Below the pieces are notes generated by a model that saw nothing but the letters and a program-made list of their open reading frames with translations, was not told the origin of the DNA and made no database searches. From JBBTVO01 sp038063195 (GTDB lineage Bacteria; Patescibacteriota; Microgenomatia; Levybacterales; UBA12049): a stretch of DNA of 64,000 nt. Both the position numbers and the translations under genes were made by a program. Shown here in pieces: positions 16,925-24,011 of the stretch; the first letter of the stretch is position 1; every line of letters begins with the position of its first letter. Location: assembly GCA_038063195.1 (NCBI GenBank), contig JBBTVO010000003.1, forward strand, positions 1-64,000, given 5' to 3'.

Positions 16925-17140
16925 TTAGACTGCCGGAAGGATTCTTTTATAATTCCCAGCTCCGTAGTTAAGGCGCATTTTTTTAGTATCTGTTTTGAGC
17001 CAACTTCTCTCTCTTTTCGATTTATATTCGTCCTCTCTTACATAACAATGACCTTGGAATTTAATCTTTCCATTCTTCTCTTCAAAATAAATCTCAGCAA
17101 GCCTGCTGTTAATAATTGCAAAACACCAGCTCATAAGCAA
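16925..17140 (-). CDS. Small conserved-looking hypothetical protein
   Basis: 71 residues (69 from the second Met at 17134). The sequence SWCFAIINSRLAEIYFEEKNG then GHCYVREDEYKSKRE suggests a compact beta-rich protein; I recall similar short proteins in other CPR genomes but cannot name a family. Divergent from the DUF433 gene, with only 29 bases between the two starts. Confidence 0.5.
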   Translation of the reverse strand: MLMSWCFAIINSRLAEIYFEEKNGKIKFQGHCYVREDEYKSKRERSWLKTDTKKMRLNYGAGNYKRILPAV

Positions 17141-17157
17141 GAATCTGCTTTGTATGA

Positions 17158-17163
17158 TATAAT
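17158..17163 (+). promoter_or_regulatory. -10 box of the DUF433/DUF5615 operon
   Basis: TATAAT six bases before the ATG at 17170. It lies within the near-palindrome GATATAATCATATC, a possible operator. Confidence 0.55.
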
Positions 17164-17169
17164 CATATC

Positions 17170-17391
17170 ATGAATAAAATAACTGTAGATCCGAAAATTT
17201 TGGCAGGAAAACCAGTAGTAGCAGGTACAAGAATTCCAGTCTATCTCATTTTAAATCTCTTAGCCAGCGGATATAATTTCGATAAAATTATAGAAGCTTA
17301 TCCCCGTTTAACCCGAGCAGATATAGAAACAGCGATTAGATACTCTGAAGACCGCATGAAAAGAGTAGAGGTGCGAAGCCTCAGTAAATAA
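17170..17391 (+). CDS. DUF433 antitoxin
   Basis: 73 residues with the DUF433 signature ITVDPKILAGKPVVAGTRIPV, then a helix-turn-helix-like region ILNLLASGYNFDKIIEAYPRLTRADIETAI. DUF433 proteins pair with DUF5615 PIN-like proteins as a putative type II toxin-antitoxin module. The toxin GTG starts 2 bases after this stop. Paralogous to the pair at 40290-40921. Confidence 0.85.
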   Translation: MNKITVDPKILAGKPVVAGTRIPVYLILNLLASGYNFDKIIEAYPRLTRADIETAIRYSEDRMKRVEVRSLSK

Positions 17392-17393
17392 AA

Positions 17394-17765
17394 GTGCTTA
17401 AATTACTGCTTGACGCTAATCTTTCTCCCAAAACCCGCAAGTACCTAGAGAAAAAGTTTCACTTCAATGTCATTGATCTAGCTACCGAAAATAAACATGG
17501 AATGACTGATGAACAAGTAGTCAAACTTGCCAAGAAAGAAAAGAGAGTAATTATTACTTTTGATCTTGATTTTGGGGAGATATACTACTTTAGCGAAAGA
17601 GGAAAAGTGGGTATAATAGTTCTTCGGCTTGAAGATCAAAGAGTAGAGTCGGCAAATAAAGTTTTAAATAAATTCTTTCAAAACGAATCTAAGAATGTAG
17701 ATTTAGAAAAATCGCTCGTGGTAATTGATGAAAGCAGGATACGGATAGTGCCTAATATCAATTAA
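17394..17765 (+). CDS. DUF5615 PIN-like toxin
   Basis: 123 residues beginning at GTG. PIN-like fold with acidic residues expected at the active site: LLLDANLSPK near residue 6, the D/E-rich KHGMTDEQVVK, and ITFDLDFGEIY near residue 58. Family members are predicted Mg-dependent ribonucleases. Immediately follows its DUF433 partner. Confidence 0.82.
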   Translation: MLKLLLDANLSPKTRKYLEKKFHFNVIDLATENKHGMTDEQVVKLAKKEKRVIITFDLDFGEIYYFSERGKVGIIVLRLEDQRVESANKVLNKFFQNESKNVDLEKSLVVIDESRIRIVPNIN

Positions 17766-17865
17766 TAAAACTTTGATATAATTTCCTCAACGATGAATCT
17801 ATCAATTGGGGTGGTGCGAACACAACCCGACATTCTCATCCTGAGTGGAGCCAGAGAATTGTAAC

Positions 17866-17894
17866 TTGACAAAACCATTATTTGTACTTACAAT
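17866..17894 (+). promoter_or_regulatory. Promoter of mazEF
   Basis: TTGACA (17866-17871), 17-base spacer, TACAAT (17889-17894), ATG 9 bases later at 17904. Confidence 0.7.
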
Positions 17895-17903
17895 GTAATT
17901 ACT

Positions 17904-18143
17904 ATGATAACCACACTAATTGCGATAGGGAATTCTCGCGGGATACGTATACCAAAGCCCTTGATTGCTGAAAGCGGTATTTCCGATCAAGTTGAATTGC
18001 AGGTAAAAAAGGGTGAGATACGAATTATTTCAGCGCCTACGAAGAATAGGTCTGCGTCTGCTGCATTACTCCTATCTGAAAAAACACTCGGTGCTGATTG
18101 GAATCGGCCGGAAGAGGAAACCGCATGGGCAAGTTTGCAGTAG
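17904..18143 (+). CDS. MazE-type AbrB-fold antitoxin
   Basis: 79 residues. The N-terminal swapped-hairpin DNA-binding domain is clear: IAIGNSRGIRIPKPLIAESGI then VELQVKKGEIRI. The C-terminal part (SEKTLGADWNRPEEETAW) is the acidic, flexible toxin-binding tail. The gene overlaps mazF by 19 bases. It should neutralise MazF and repress the promoter. Confidence 0.85.
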   Translation: MITTLIAIGNSRGIRIPKPLIAESGISDQVELQVKKGEIRIISAPTKNRSASAALLLSEKTLGADWNRPEEETAWASLQ

Positions 18144-18460
18144 GCAGTATTGTTCTCGTTACATTTCCATTTTCAGATTTGAAAGGCCAGAAAGTACGAC
18201 CGGCGCTTGTTTTGGCAAACGTTGAATTTAATAACCTCATTCTGTGTCAAATTACTTCAAAGCCATATTCAAGCAAAATATCAATTCGTCTTACATCGAC
18301 TGATTTTGCAACAGGTGGTTTACCAATTGTCAGCTACGTACGGCCGGATAAGCTGTTTACGGCTGATACGACTATTATAAAAAAGACTGTTGGGAAGTTA
18401 TCTAGTAAAACTACAGATAAAGTTTTAAAAAATATCCGCGCACTATTTAAATCTTCATAA
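18125..18460 (+). CDS. MazF-type endoribonuclease toxin
   Basis: 111 residues with the MazF/PemK barrel pattern: VGSIVLVTFPFSDLKGQKVRPALVLA, then CQITSKPYS and SYVRPDKLFTAD. Family members cut single-stranded mRNA at short motifs. The ATG at 18125 inside the mazE coding region is chosen because it gives the canonical N terminus just before the conserved GSIVLV strand. Confidence 0.87.
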   Translation: MGKFAVGSIVLVTFPFSDLKGQKVRPALVLANVEFNNLILCQITSKPYSSKISIRLTSTDFATGGLPIVSYVRPDKLFTADTTIIKKTVGKLSSKTTDKVLKNIRALFKSS

Positions 18461-18466
18461 AGTCAT

Positions 18467-18586
18467 TTACAGAGCGTACCCTCTTTCTGGCAGCTCCTCA
18501 TTTCCAATTTTTTTAGCCATTTCTTCTACGAGCCTAACCATAACTGGATAGCCAACTTGTCTATAATCTCCAAACCTCTCATTCAT
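18467..18586 (-). pseudogene. Gene fragment of unknown origin
   Basis: The minus strand contains 39 codons from ATG (18586) to TAA, reading NERFGDYRQVGYPVMVRLVEE and then KKIGNEELPERGYAL. It looks like the C-terminal piece of a larger protein; the xYRQVGYPVMVxLxEEM pattern faintly recalls the end of cytosine methyltransferases. No upstream coding sequence remains. It may also be a short gene. Confidence 0.35.
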
Positions 18587-18593
18587 AATTCTT

Positions 18594-18640
18594 TTTGACA
18601 AATATTTAAAATAGCTTCTGTTTGATTTTCCGCCCCCAAA
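18594..18640 (+). repeat. Duplicated 3' end of the hydrolase gene plus motif copy 3
   Basis: Bases 18594-18614 still read FDKYLK-stop, the exact C terminus of the hydrolase ending at 14062, followed by the same downstream motif (TTTGATTTTCCGCCCCCAA). The block is homologous to about 14042-14088 with a few changes. It is a fragment left by recombination or gene loss. Confidence 0.6.
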
Positions 18641-18652
18641 TTAATCTTATAG

Positions 18653-18682
18653 TTTGACTTTAATCGGGATTTTTGGTATATT
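18653..18682 (+). promoter_or_regulatory. Promoter of the 118-residue protein gene
   Basis: TTGACT (18653-18658), 18-base spacer, TATATT (18677-18682), 11 bases before the ATG at 18694. Confidence 0.55.
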
Positions 18683-18693
18683 TTTAACTTACT

Positions 18694-19050
18694 ATGGAAT
18701 TTGAGTCCGATTCGGAAACCGGTAATTCAGAAAATGTAAATGACTATTCGCGATTGGGTGAACGGGAAGAAAACGCCGTAAGAATAGCGACAAGAGGTTT
18801 GGCAAAGTGGTTCTCTGAGGATGAAAAACCTCCGCCTATGAAAGTAGTAATTACACAGGAAAACCCGTTTGATTTTAGGTCATTCGTGGCCGTATTGCGC
18901 GAAGATGGGATAGATGTTATGGGATCTCTTAAGGAAGTCAGTGATGGTGTCTTGGTATTTCAGCCTAATTTATGTGATTCTGAGACGGAAGAATCAATAC
19001 TGGGTGAAACAATAGTAATCCCCGAGGGTCTTGAAAAATATTTCAAGTAA
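18694..19050 (+). CDS. Hypothetical acidic protein
   Basis: 118 residues, strongly acidic, no membrane segment. Contains a central KVVITQENPFDFRSFVAVLREDGIDVMGSLKEV, suggesting a small alpha/beta fold, and an acidic C terminus. No family recognised. It has its own promoter and is followed by motif copy 4. Confidence 0.5.
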   Translation: MEFESDSETGNSENVNDYSRLGEREENAVRIATRGLAKWFSEDEKPPPMKVVITQENPFDFRSFVAVLREDGIDVMGSLKEVSDGVLVFQPNLCDSETEESILGETIVIPEGLEKYFK

Positions 19051-19058
19051 TTTCATAG

Positions 19059-19077
19059 CTTGATTTCCCGCCTCAAC
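19059..19077 (+). repeat. Recurrent intergenic motif, copy 4
   Basis: CTTGATTTCCCGCCTCAAC, 9 bases after the preceding stop codon. Confidence 0.6.
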
Positions 19078-19086
19078 CTTAGATTG

Positions 19087-19115
19087 TTGACTATTTATTT
19101 TTTATATTTTATAAT
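19087..19115 (+). promoter_or_regulatory. Promoter of the 145-residue protein gene
   Basis: TTGACT (19087-19092), 17-base spacer, TATAAT (19110-19115), 9 bases before the ATG at 19125. Confidence 0.65.
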
Positions 19116-19124
19116 CTGTCCACG

Positions 19125-19562
19125 ATGACTACTGAGACAAGACCTGAAGCAAATGTAACAGAAATTCCGTATGCCGATTTTGAAATAGGGATGATAAAAG
19201 ATTTAATGCCCGCTTGGGATGGTGCGTCTCAAGATTTAGGTAAAGGTTTGCAAAGTCACTTTTTCTACAAAGTCGGAGATGACGTTACGCGAATAACTCT
19301 AGATTTTTATCCTCATCAGAAAGATGCTTGGCTTAGAGAAAATCCCGTCATAGCTACAGGACAAAGAAGAGAAGTACTGGCTGAAGATTATCACCATCTT
19401 ACAGAAATTTCAACAGTGGTAATTTATGGAGACGAAGGTAGGGTTACTTTTTTCGCTAAGGATAAAAGAAGTTTTCTTGAGATTTCAAATGGAGGCAGAG
19501 CTTTAGTTTTACAACAGCATCGGAATAGAACTGATACTACTACAAGAATAAACCTTCCGTAA
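19125..19562 (+). CDS. Hypothetical protein
   Basis: 145 residues, soluble, no recognised family. Features: IGMIKDLMPAWDGASQDLG near residue 23, an alternating hydrophobic pattern consistent with beta strands (STVVIYGDEGRVTFFAKD), and a basic C-terminal end. Transcribed from its own promoter and followed by motif copy 5. Confidence 0.5.
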   Translation: MTTETRPEANVTEIPYADFEIGMIKDLMPAWDGASQDLGKGLQSHFFYKVGDDVTRITLDFYPHQKDAWLRENPVIATGQRREVLAEDYHHLTEISTVVIYGDEGRVTFFAKDKRSFLEISNGGRALVLQQHRNRTDTTTRINLP

Positions 19563-19575
19563 ATCGAACAAACTC

Positions 19576-19594
19576 CTTGATTTTCCGCCCCAAC
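19576..19594 (+). repeat. Recurrent intergenic motif, copy 5
   Basis: CTTGATTTTCCGCCCCAAC. It lies 10 bases upstream of TATAAT (19605-19610), so here the TTGATT is too far (22 bases) for a standard -35. Confidence 0.6.
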
Positions 19595-19616
19595 CAGCGC
19601 GTGATATAATTTCCTC

Positions 19617-19841
19617 ATGCCAGTTGTATTTTCGGATCATGCTAAATTTCAACTTAAAGAGCGTAATATATCTCAAAAAAGAATGCTTGAAGTAGTGATG
19701 AATCCAACCGAAACAAGTCAAAGTTTCAAGAATAGGCGATTGTGGAGAAAATCGTTTGGTGGTAAAATATTACAAGCAGTAACCATAACAGAAGGTTCGA
19801 AAATAACTGTCATCAGCGGTTATTACTTAAGAAAAAAATAA
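19617..19841 (+). CDS. DUF4258 putative toxin
   Basis: 74 residues matching DUF4258: FSDHAKFQLKERNISQKRMLEVVMNPTE, then GGKILQAVTITEGSKITVISGYY. The fold is RelE/BrnT-like and the family is found with DUF2283 proteins, as here, as a putative toxin-antitoxin pair. TATAAT is six bases before the ATG. The DUF2283 gene starts 1 base after its stop. Confidence 0.8.
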   Translation: MPVVFSDHAKFQLKERNISQKRMLEVVMNPTETSQSFKNRRLWRKSFGGKILQAVTITEGSKITVISGYYLRKK

Positions 19842-19842
19842 T

Positions 19843-20049
19843 ATGAAAATACATTACGATCCAAAAATAGACGCTGTTTATTTTAAATTAGCAAAGGGTA
19901 AATACGACGCGAGTCGTGAGATATCCAGTTCTATTATAGTGGATGAAGACAAGAATGGTAAAGTTTTGGGAATTGAGATTTTGGATGCAACAAAAAATAT
20001 AAATGCCTTTAATCCAAAAAACCCAAGGTCTTCCTTAAGCACTTCTTAA
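19843..20049 (+). CDS. DUF2283 putative antitoxin
   Basis: 68 residues with the DUF2283 signature IHYDPKIDAVYFKLAKGK ... IIVDEDKNGKVLGIEILDA. Second gene of the DUF4258/DUF2283 operon. Unlike DNA-binding antitoxins it lacks a helix-turn-helix, so regulation of the operon is unclear. Confidence 0.82.
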   Translation: MKIHYDPKIDAVYFKLAKGKYDASREISSSIIVDEDKNGKVLGIEILDATKNINAFNPKNPRSSLSTS

Positions 20050-20063
20050 TCTCCTTGCTTGTC

Positions 20064-20109
20064 CTGAGTTTACCGAAGGGCTTCTATTGCACTTCGGCTC
20101 CGCTCAGTA
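20064..20109. repeat. Imperfect inverted repeat
   Basis: CTGAG ... CCGAAG ... CTTCGG ... CTCAG arms, just after the DUF2283 gene. It resembles the common intergenic CCTGAG-CGAAGG palindromes of many bacteria. It may end both convergent transcripts, but there is no T-run. Confidence 0.4.
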
Positions 20110-20125
20110 CATGCCACCGTGGTTA

Positions 20126-20395
20126 TTACTTGAATTGTACGTGAAGAGATGTGCCGAGGGCATTTGCCATTTTTCTAAGAAATGAAAGAGAGGGGAGTGA
20201 TGATGCACTTTCAGCGCGCGATATTACCGATTGGCGGGTTTTAAGTTTTTTCGCAAGCTGAGCTTGTGTCAGGCCGCTCCTGATTCTTCCTCGAATAATC
20301 TCGCGTGCCACCTCATATTCCAGACGAGTTTCTTCCAAGGCTTTTCTAAATTCAGGGTCTTTCAGGAGAATTTTTTTGTGAGTTTCCCAATCCAT
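20126..20395 (-). CDS. XRE-family orphan antitoxin (HigA-like)
   Basis: 89 residues: an N-terminal helical segment (DPEFRKALEETRLEYEVAREII) typical of HigA-type antitoxins, followed by a helix-turn-helix SGLTQAQLAKKLKTRQSVISRAE. No RelE/HigB-like toxin frame is adjacent, so it is an orphan antitoxin or a stand-alone repressor. An 18-base palindrome lies just upstream and overlaps the promoter region shared with the divergent gene. Confidence 0.8.
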   Translation of the reverse strand: MDWETHKKILLKDPEFRKALEETRLEYEVAREIIRGRIRSGLTQAQLAKKLKTRQSVISRAESASSLPSLSFLRKMANALGTSLHVQFK

Positions 20396-20407
20396 ATAAA
20401 ATAATTA

Positions 20408-20425
20408 TATCACAATTTTGTGATA
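20408..20425. promoter_or_regulatory. Candidate operator of the XRE antitoxin
   Basis: Perfect inverted repeat TATCACAATTTTGTGATA, centred 21 bases upstream of the antitoxin start and next to its TATAAT (minus strand, 20410-20405). Confidence 0.6.
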
Positions 20426-20473
20426 ATGCAATCTTACTTCATAATTTCCTGCTTCTTTGCTATACTGAGTAAA

Positions 20474-21355
20474 GTGCAGAAAAATTCCCATTACCAGACT
20501 CTTAAAGAGAAGTGGTCGCAGAAGCACGAGGCGGCCCGGAAAAGATTCGAAGAAAAGCATAAGGAAACTCTCGCGTTTCTCATAGACCGAATTCCCGCTA
20601 AAGATAAGATTGCAAGTGGCGCGGCAAGCCTCATAATGCTTTCGACCAATCTTAACCCAGCGACTGCATTTGCTCAGGCAGCTACAAAAACACCACCGCT
20701 GGTTATTGAAGAAAATCGTGCAAGCAGAATTGAAAAATTACTTTCGGATTTAAAAACAGTAGTGCCTTCGGAGATGAGAAGTTTAACTCCTGAGGAAGAG
20801 GCGAGTACTTCGGCAATTCTTTCAAGAAATTTCAATATGGAAGTAGTTCCGGATATTAACGGACTGCGATTGAATCGAACTTACGGGATGATGGGGGCTG
20901 AACAGCACCTCATGCGCTATCCGGGAGACACAATGTACGGACATTTTGATAGTGAAAGTGAGAATTTTTATTCTTCGGGAATGGCTCCCGGACGCGGGGC
21001 GTGGGGATATTTCGCAAATTCGAAGGAGGAGTTGACGGTTGAGGATAGAGAGCGGGAGAAATGGTATATTGCGGTTCAGAGCTTTCTCGCAGTAGATTAC
21101 AACTCAAGGCCTTCTGAGTACAGGGATTTTTTCAAATATAGAAAAATGCTCGTTGTAAATCCTAAGACCGGGCAGGCAATAGTAAGTGATATTGCAGATG
21201 CGGGGCCTGCGGTCTGGACAGGAAAGCATCTGGGAGGCTCACCTGAAGTAATGTATTACTTGGGTATTCATCAGGGACCGCGCAAAGGCGGAGTTTTATA
21301 CTTTTTCATCAATGATCCCAATGATACAATTCCCTTAGGCCCTATCAATCTATGA
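20474..21355 (+). CDS. Secreted hypothetical protein, conserved-looking C-terminal domain
   Basis: 293 residues from the GTG at 20474, which lies seven bases after TATACT (20461-20466); the frame itself opens at 20420. After a basic N terminus a hydrophobic stretch IASGAASLIMLSTNLNPATAFA ends in an AxA signal-peptidase site. The C-terminal part (VVNPKTGQAIVSDIADAGPAVWTGKHLGG) resembles a double-psi beta-barrel-like wall-binding domain (D-A-G-P), which is a guess. The last 4 bases overlap the next gene. Confidence 0.6.
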   Translation: MQKNSHYQTLKEKWSQKHEAARKRFEEKHKETLAFLIDRIPAKDKIASGAASLIMLSTNLNPATAFAQAATKTPPLVIEENRASRIEKLLSDLKTVVPSEMRSLTPEEEASTSAILSRNFNMEVVPDINGLRLNRTYGMMGAEQHLMRYPGDTMYGHFDSESENFYSSGMAPGRGAWGYFANSKEELTVEDREREKWYIAVQSFLAVDYNSRPSEYRDFFKYRKMLVVNPKTGQAIVSDIADAGPAVWTGKHLGGSPEVMYYLGIHQGPRKGGVLYFFINDPNDTIPLGPINL

Positions 21356-21690
21356 AAAAGAAATATTTCTACAGCCATCTGGTAAATATTAAAATATTAA
21401 TCATTGAGCTTGATAGTTTAAGTTTGTCATCTTCGGAGAAAGAGGAGCTTATCGAGCTTGCGCATAAAAATATTCACCATGAGGTTATGGACACAATAGC
21501 ATCGGATCTTGAAAATGAGGATAAGAAAAAGTTTCTGGAGCTTGTTGAAGAGGGGGAGCACGAGAAAGTCTGGCTTCATATTAAAGAGAAGACGAAGAAT
21601 GTTGAAGAAAAGATAAAACAGGCGGTTGATCAGATAAGGAAAGAACTAATCGAAGATATAAAGAAAATAAAAGAGCCAAAGACTAATTAA
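21352..21690 (+). CDS. Hypothetical helical protein
   Basis: 112 residues, no signal peptide, rich in Glu and Lys with long predicted helices (SSSEKEELIELAHKNIHHEV ... EEKIKQAVDQIRKELIEDIKKI), likely a coiled coil at the C terminus. Translationally coupled to the secreted protein by an ATGA overlap. Family not recognised. Confidence 0.6.
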   Translation: MKKKYFYSHLVNIKILIIELDSLSLSSSEKEELIELAHKNIHHEVMDTIASDLENEDKKKFLELVEEGEHEKVWLHIKEKTKNVEEKIKQAVDQIRKELIEDIKKIKEPKTN

Positions 21691-21697
21691 AACAGGA

Positions 21698-21725
21698 TTG
21701 ACTTTTTTATCTTTAAGAATATAAT
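21698..21725 (+). promoter_or_regulatory. Promoter of the lipoprotein gene
   Basis: TTGACT (21698-21703), 16-base spacer, TATAAT (21720-21725), six bases before the ATG at 21732. Confidence 0.65.
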
Positions 21726-21731
21726 ACTTTT

Positions 21732-23195
21732 ATGCTTAGAGACAGAGATAATCATCTTTCCTTAGGACGAAATGCCTTACTTAAGGGAACCACTCTTGCT
21801 GCAATAGTCATTGGAGGAGCGGGATGCGATATACTTGGAGGATCGGATAATCAACAAGGAAATGATGGTAGGCCTACAGCTTCAGCATCTCCTGAGGAGC
21901 TTCCGCATTCAGACGAAGCCTCACCAGAAAAGGTTTTGCAGCTTTACCAGGAATCACGAGACATAAATAACGAATATTTTAATTATAGAAGACAGGGTCT
22001 TTCACAAGAAGAGTTAAGAGTTATGTCTAACGGCTTGACCGTAGCTAAAGTGCGTGCGATGTGGGCGCATAGCTCTTTTCCGCAAGACCCTTTCGTCAAA
22101 AACGAGGGGCACACGATTATTTTTAACGGAGGAAGAAAGCTTAATCTTGAAAATCCAAATGATTTTGTCTTGGGTACAGCTTATGTCGACTATCTCTTTA
22201 ACAATACGTTTGAAGATGTGTTAGATACTGATACTACTGGATTTTGGTATTACAGACAGAAATTTAATTCTTTCGAAGGAATCGATGATATCTTCTGGCT
22301 TTCTGAAAATGTCAAATTAGAGATGGGAGATGTGCCCCCAATTGCAAGGACGAAAAGCTTAGAAGAATTGGCCAAAGGCCTTCAGTTTATACAGAAAGCA
22401 GATATGCCATTACCTACAAATGCAAGAATCGAATATATAAGTTGGGAGAATGAAAACCCTTACGAAAATACTGAAAAAGATACTTTGTTGTTGCAAGTTT
22501 ATTCTATTCCTGACGGAGATTTTAGAGTTGGGACATCTCTTACAGACTATTTAATTGCGCAAAACCCTCAAATTTTAGAAGACTATAAGGAAAAAGTTTC
22601 CGAACTTTTTGAACAATATGGAGAGAACATAACGGAATCGGCGCTGATTTCTTCTGATGATTTCTCATACGTTTATGATGATGAAACCGAGTTGTCAGTA
22701 ATTCTCTCAGACTACATTAATGATGGAGTCAGTTTTAGAAAAAAAATTGCCTATGCTCGCGCGACGGGTCATGAGGCTGAGGCCGCTATTATAGGCGCTA
22801 AGTATGATTACGCGAGACAGCTTTTCGGAGGCAATGAGACTGTAGTAGATGGTAGGGTTTATGAATCCGTTGATTATCAAGTGGGCGATGTTATCAGAAT
22901 TTCCGATTATGATGATTATGCAAGACCGGGAATTTTCTTAAGAGAAGAAGCTGATGCGGGAATTGATCCCGATCATCGGCCTGCTGTTTATGATGGATGG
23001 ACGCTACGCATAATAGCAGGCCCGGTTGTGACTCTGGATGACGTCAATCATGAAGCTACAATAATGTGGCAAGTAGAAGATGGGGATTTTGTTAGTAAGA
23101 GAGTTTTTATTGGAGATGAATCGAGGACTGGATGGGTATCAAGTGAATATCTTGGTGAGATTATATCAAATACTCAAGTTCCTTCTGAAAATTGA
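21732..23195 (+). CDS. Putative lipoprotein, function unknown
   Basis: 487 residues. The N terminus has a hydrophobic segment TTLAAIVIGGAGC ending in a lipobox-like Cys (about residue 32), followed by a Ser/Asn/Gly-rich linker. The remaining 430 residues are acidic and form an unrecognised exported domain. Near the C terminus a compact beta-rich part (GWTLRIIAGPVVTLDD ... RTGWVSSEYL) resembles an SH3-like wall-binding domain. Single-gene transcription unit. Confidence 0.6.
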   Translation: MLRDRDNHLSLGRNALLKGTTLAAIVIGGAGCDILGGSDNQQGNDGRPTASASPEELPHSDEASPEKVLQLYQESRDINNEYFNYRRQGLSQEELRVMSNGLTVAKVRAMWAHSSFPQDPFVKNEGHTIIFNGGRKLNLENPNDFVLGTAYVDYLFNNTFEDVLDTDTTGFWYYRQKFNSFEGIDDIFWLSENVKLEMGDVPPIARTKSLEELAKGLQFIQKADMPLPTNARIEYISWENENPYENTEKDTLLLQVYSIPDGDFRVGTSLTDYLIAQNPQILEDYKEKVSELFEQYGENITESALISSDDFSYVYDDETELSVILSDYINDGVSFRKKIAYARATGHEAEAAIIGAKYDYARQLFGGNETVVDGRVYESVDYQVGDVIRISDYDDYARPGIFLREEADAGIDPDHRPAVYDGWTLRIIAGPVVTLDDVNHEATIMWQVEDGDFVSKRVFIGDESRTGWVSSEYLGEIISNTQVPSEN

Positions 23196-23237
23196 ACTAT
23201 CTAAGAATATCAAGCAACTTAAAAAGTCTTAAGTTGA

Positions 23238-23912
23238 TTAGTTTTTTTCTTTTGAAGGACGGGAAGTAGGGGATTCGAGTCTTTCTTTTGTTCGTCTCCA
23301 GACTTCTTGGATGCCTTCGCTTCCTTTGATTACAACAAGTCTTCCTTCTCTTGCAAGTTTGTGAAGCATGAGGCTTGTATTTTTTCTATATATTTCAAGC
23401 CTTTTCTCAACAGTTTCTGGAATGTCGTCAGGTCGCGGTTTTGTATTTTCCCTCAAGGCGCTTTCATATCTTCCTCCAGCTCTTTTTCTCGAGTGCTCAT
23501 CAAGTATTGCAATGCAAGCAAAACTTGTCTCTACGGCATGACGCTGTCGCAGGCTCTCCATGAGCTTATCCGTCGAATCAAGTTGAGGAATGGTTCTTGG
23601 GAACCCTGTAAATATAAAAGTAGTAATTCCTTTTTCTGCATTTTTCTCGATGACAGTTTCAACCATAGGGAATATAACCTCATCCGGTATAAGTGCACCT
23701 TGCTTATCAACTGCTTCAATATATGGCTCAATTCTAGAAAAAAATCCTGCGTACTCTCCTTGCTGTGATTTAGCTCCTCTATAAATGTCACCCGTAGAAA
23801 GTCTTATGGAGTTGGGAATTGTTTCAAGCAAAAGATTCGCCTGAGTATCTTTGCCTCCTGAGCCTTTGCCGTTGATGAAGATAAAATTAAGAGCAGGAGA
23901 ATCTGGTGTCAT
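23238..23912 (-). CDS. Adenylate-kinase-like nucleotide kinase
   Basis: 224 residues with an adenylate-kinase layout: P-loop GKGSGGKDTQ at 15-24 (usual GxPGxGKGT), STGDIYR near 39, GFPRTIPQLD near 103, a LID-like RAGGRYE, and RPDD ... ETVEKRLEIYRKNT. It lacks the four-cysteine zinc LID. The deviating P-loop suggests a paralogue of the housekeeping Adk with altered specificity. It transfers phosphate between nucleotides or a related substrate in the cytosol. Confidence 0.78.
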   Translation of the reverse strand: MTPDSPALNFIFINGKGSGGKDTQANLLLETIPNSIRLSTGDIYRGAKSQQGEYAGFFSRIEPYIEAVDKQGALIPDEVIFPMVETVIEKNAEKGITTFIFTGFPRTIPQLDSTDKLMESLRQRHAVETSFACIAILDEHSRKRAGGRYESALRENTKPRPDDIPETVEKRLEIYRKNTSLMLHKLAREGRLVVIKGSEGIQEVWRRTKERLESPTSRPSKEKN

Positions 23913-23976
23913 AGAGAGAGAGCAGTTCTGAAATTATATTCTATTTATAATATAAGTCAAGAATTTCTTATTTCTT

Positions 23977-24005
23977 TTGGCACAATCTTCGTGCTCTGAT
24001 ATAAT
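23977..24005 (+). promoter_or_regulatory. Promoter of ychF
   Basis: TTGGCA (23977-23982), 17-base spacer, TATAAT (24000-24005), then six bases to the GTG start at 24012. Confidence 0.7.
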
Positions 24006-24011
24006 CTACAT

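Noticed and set aside
18467..18586. Cytosine methyltransferase remnant
   Set aside because: Only a loose resemblance of xYRQVGYPV to the family's QxGNAV motif; not enough to name it.
14042..19610. Integron attC array
   Set aside because: The 19-base motif is not an imperfect palindrome, R'/R'' core sites are absent, and no integrase is seen.
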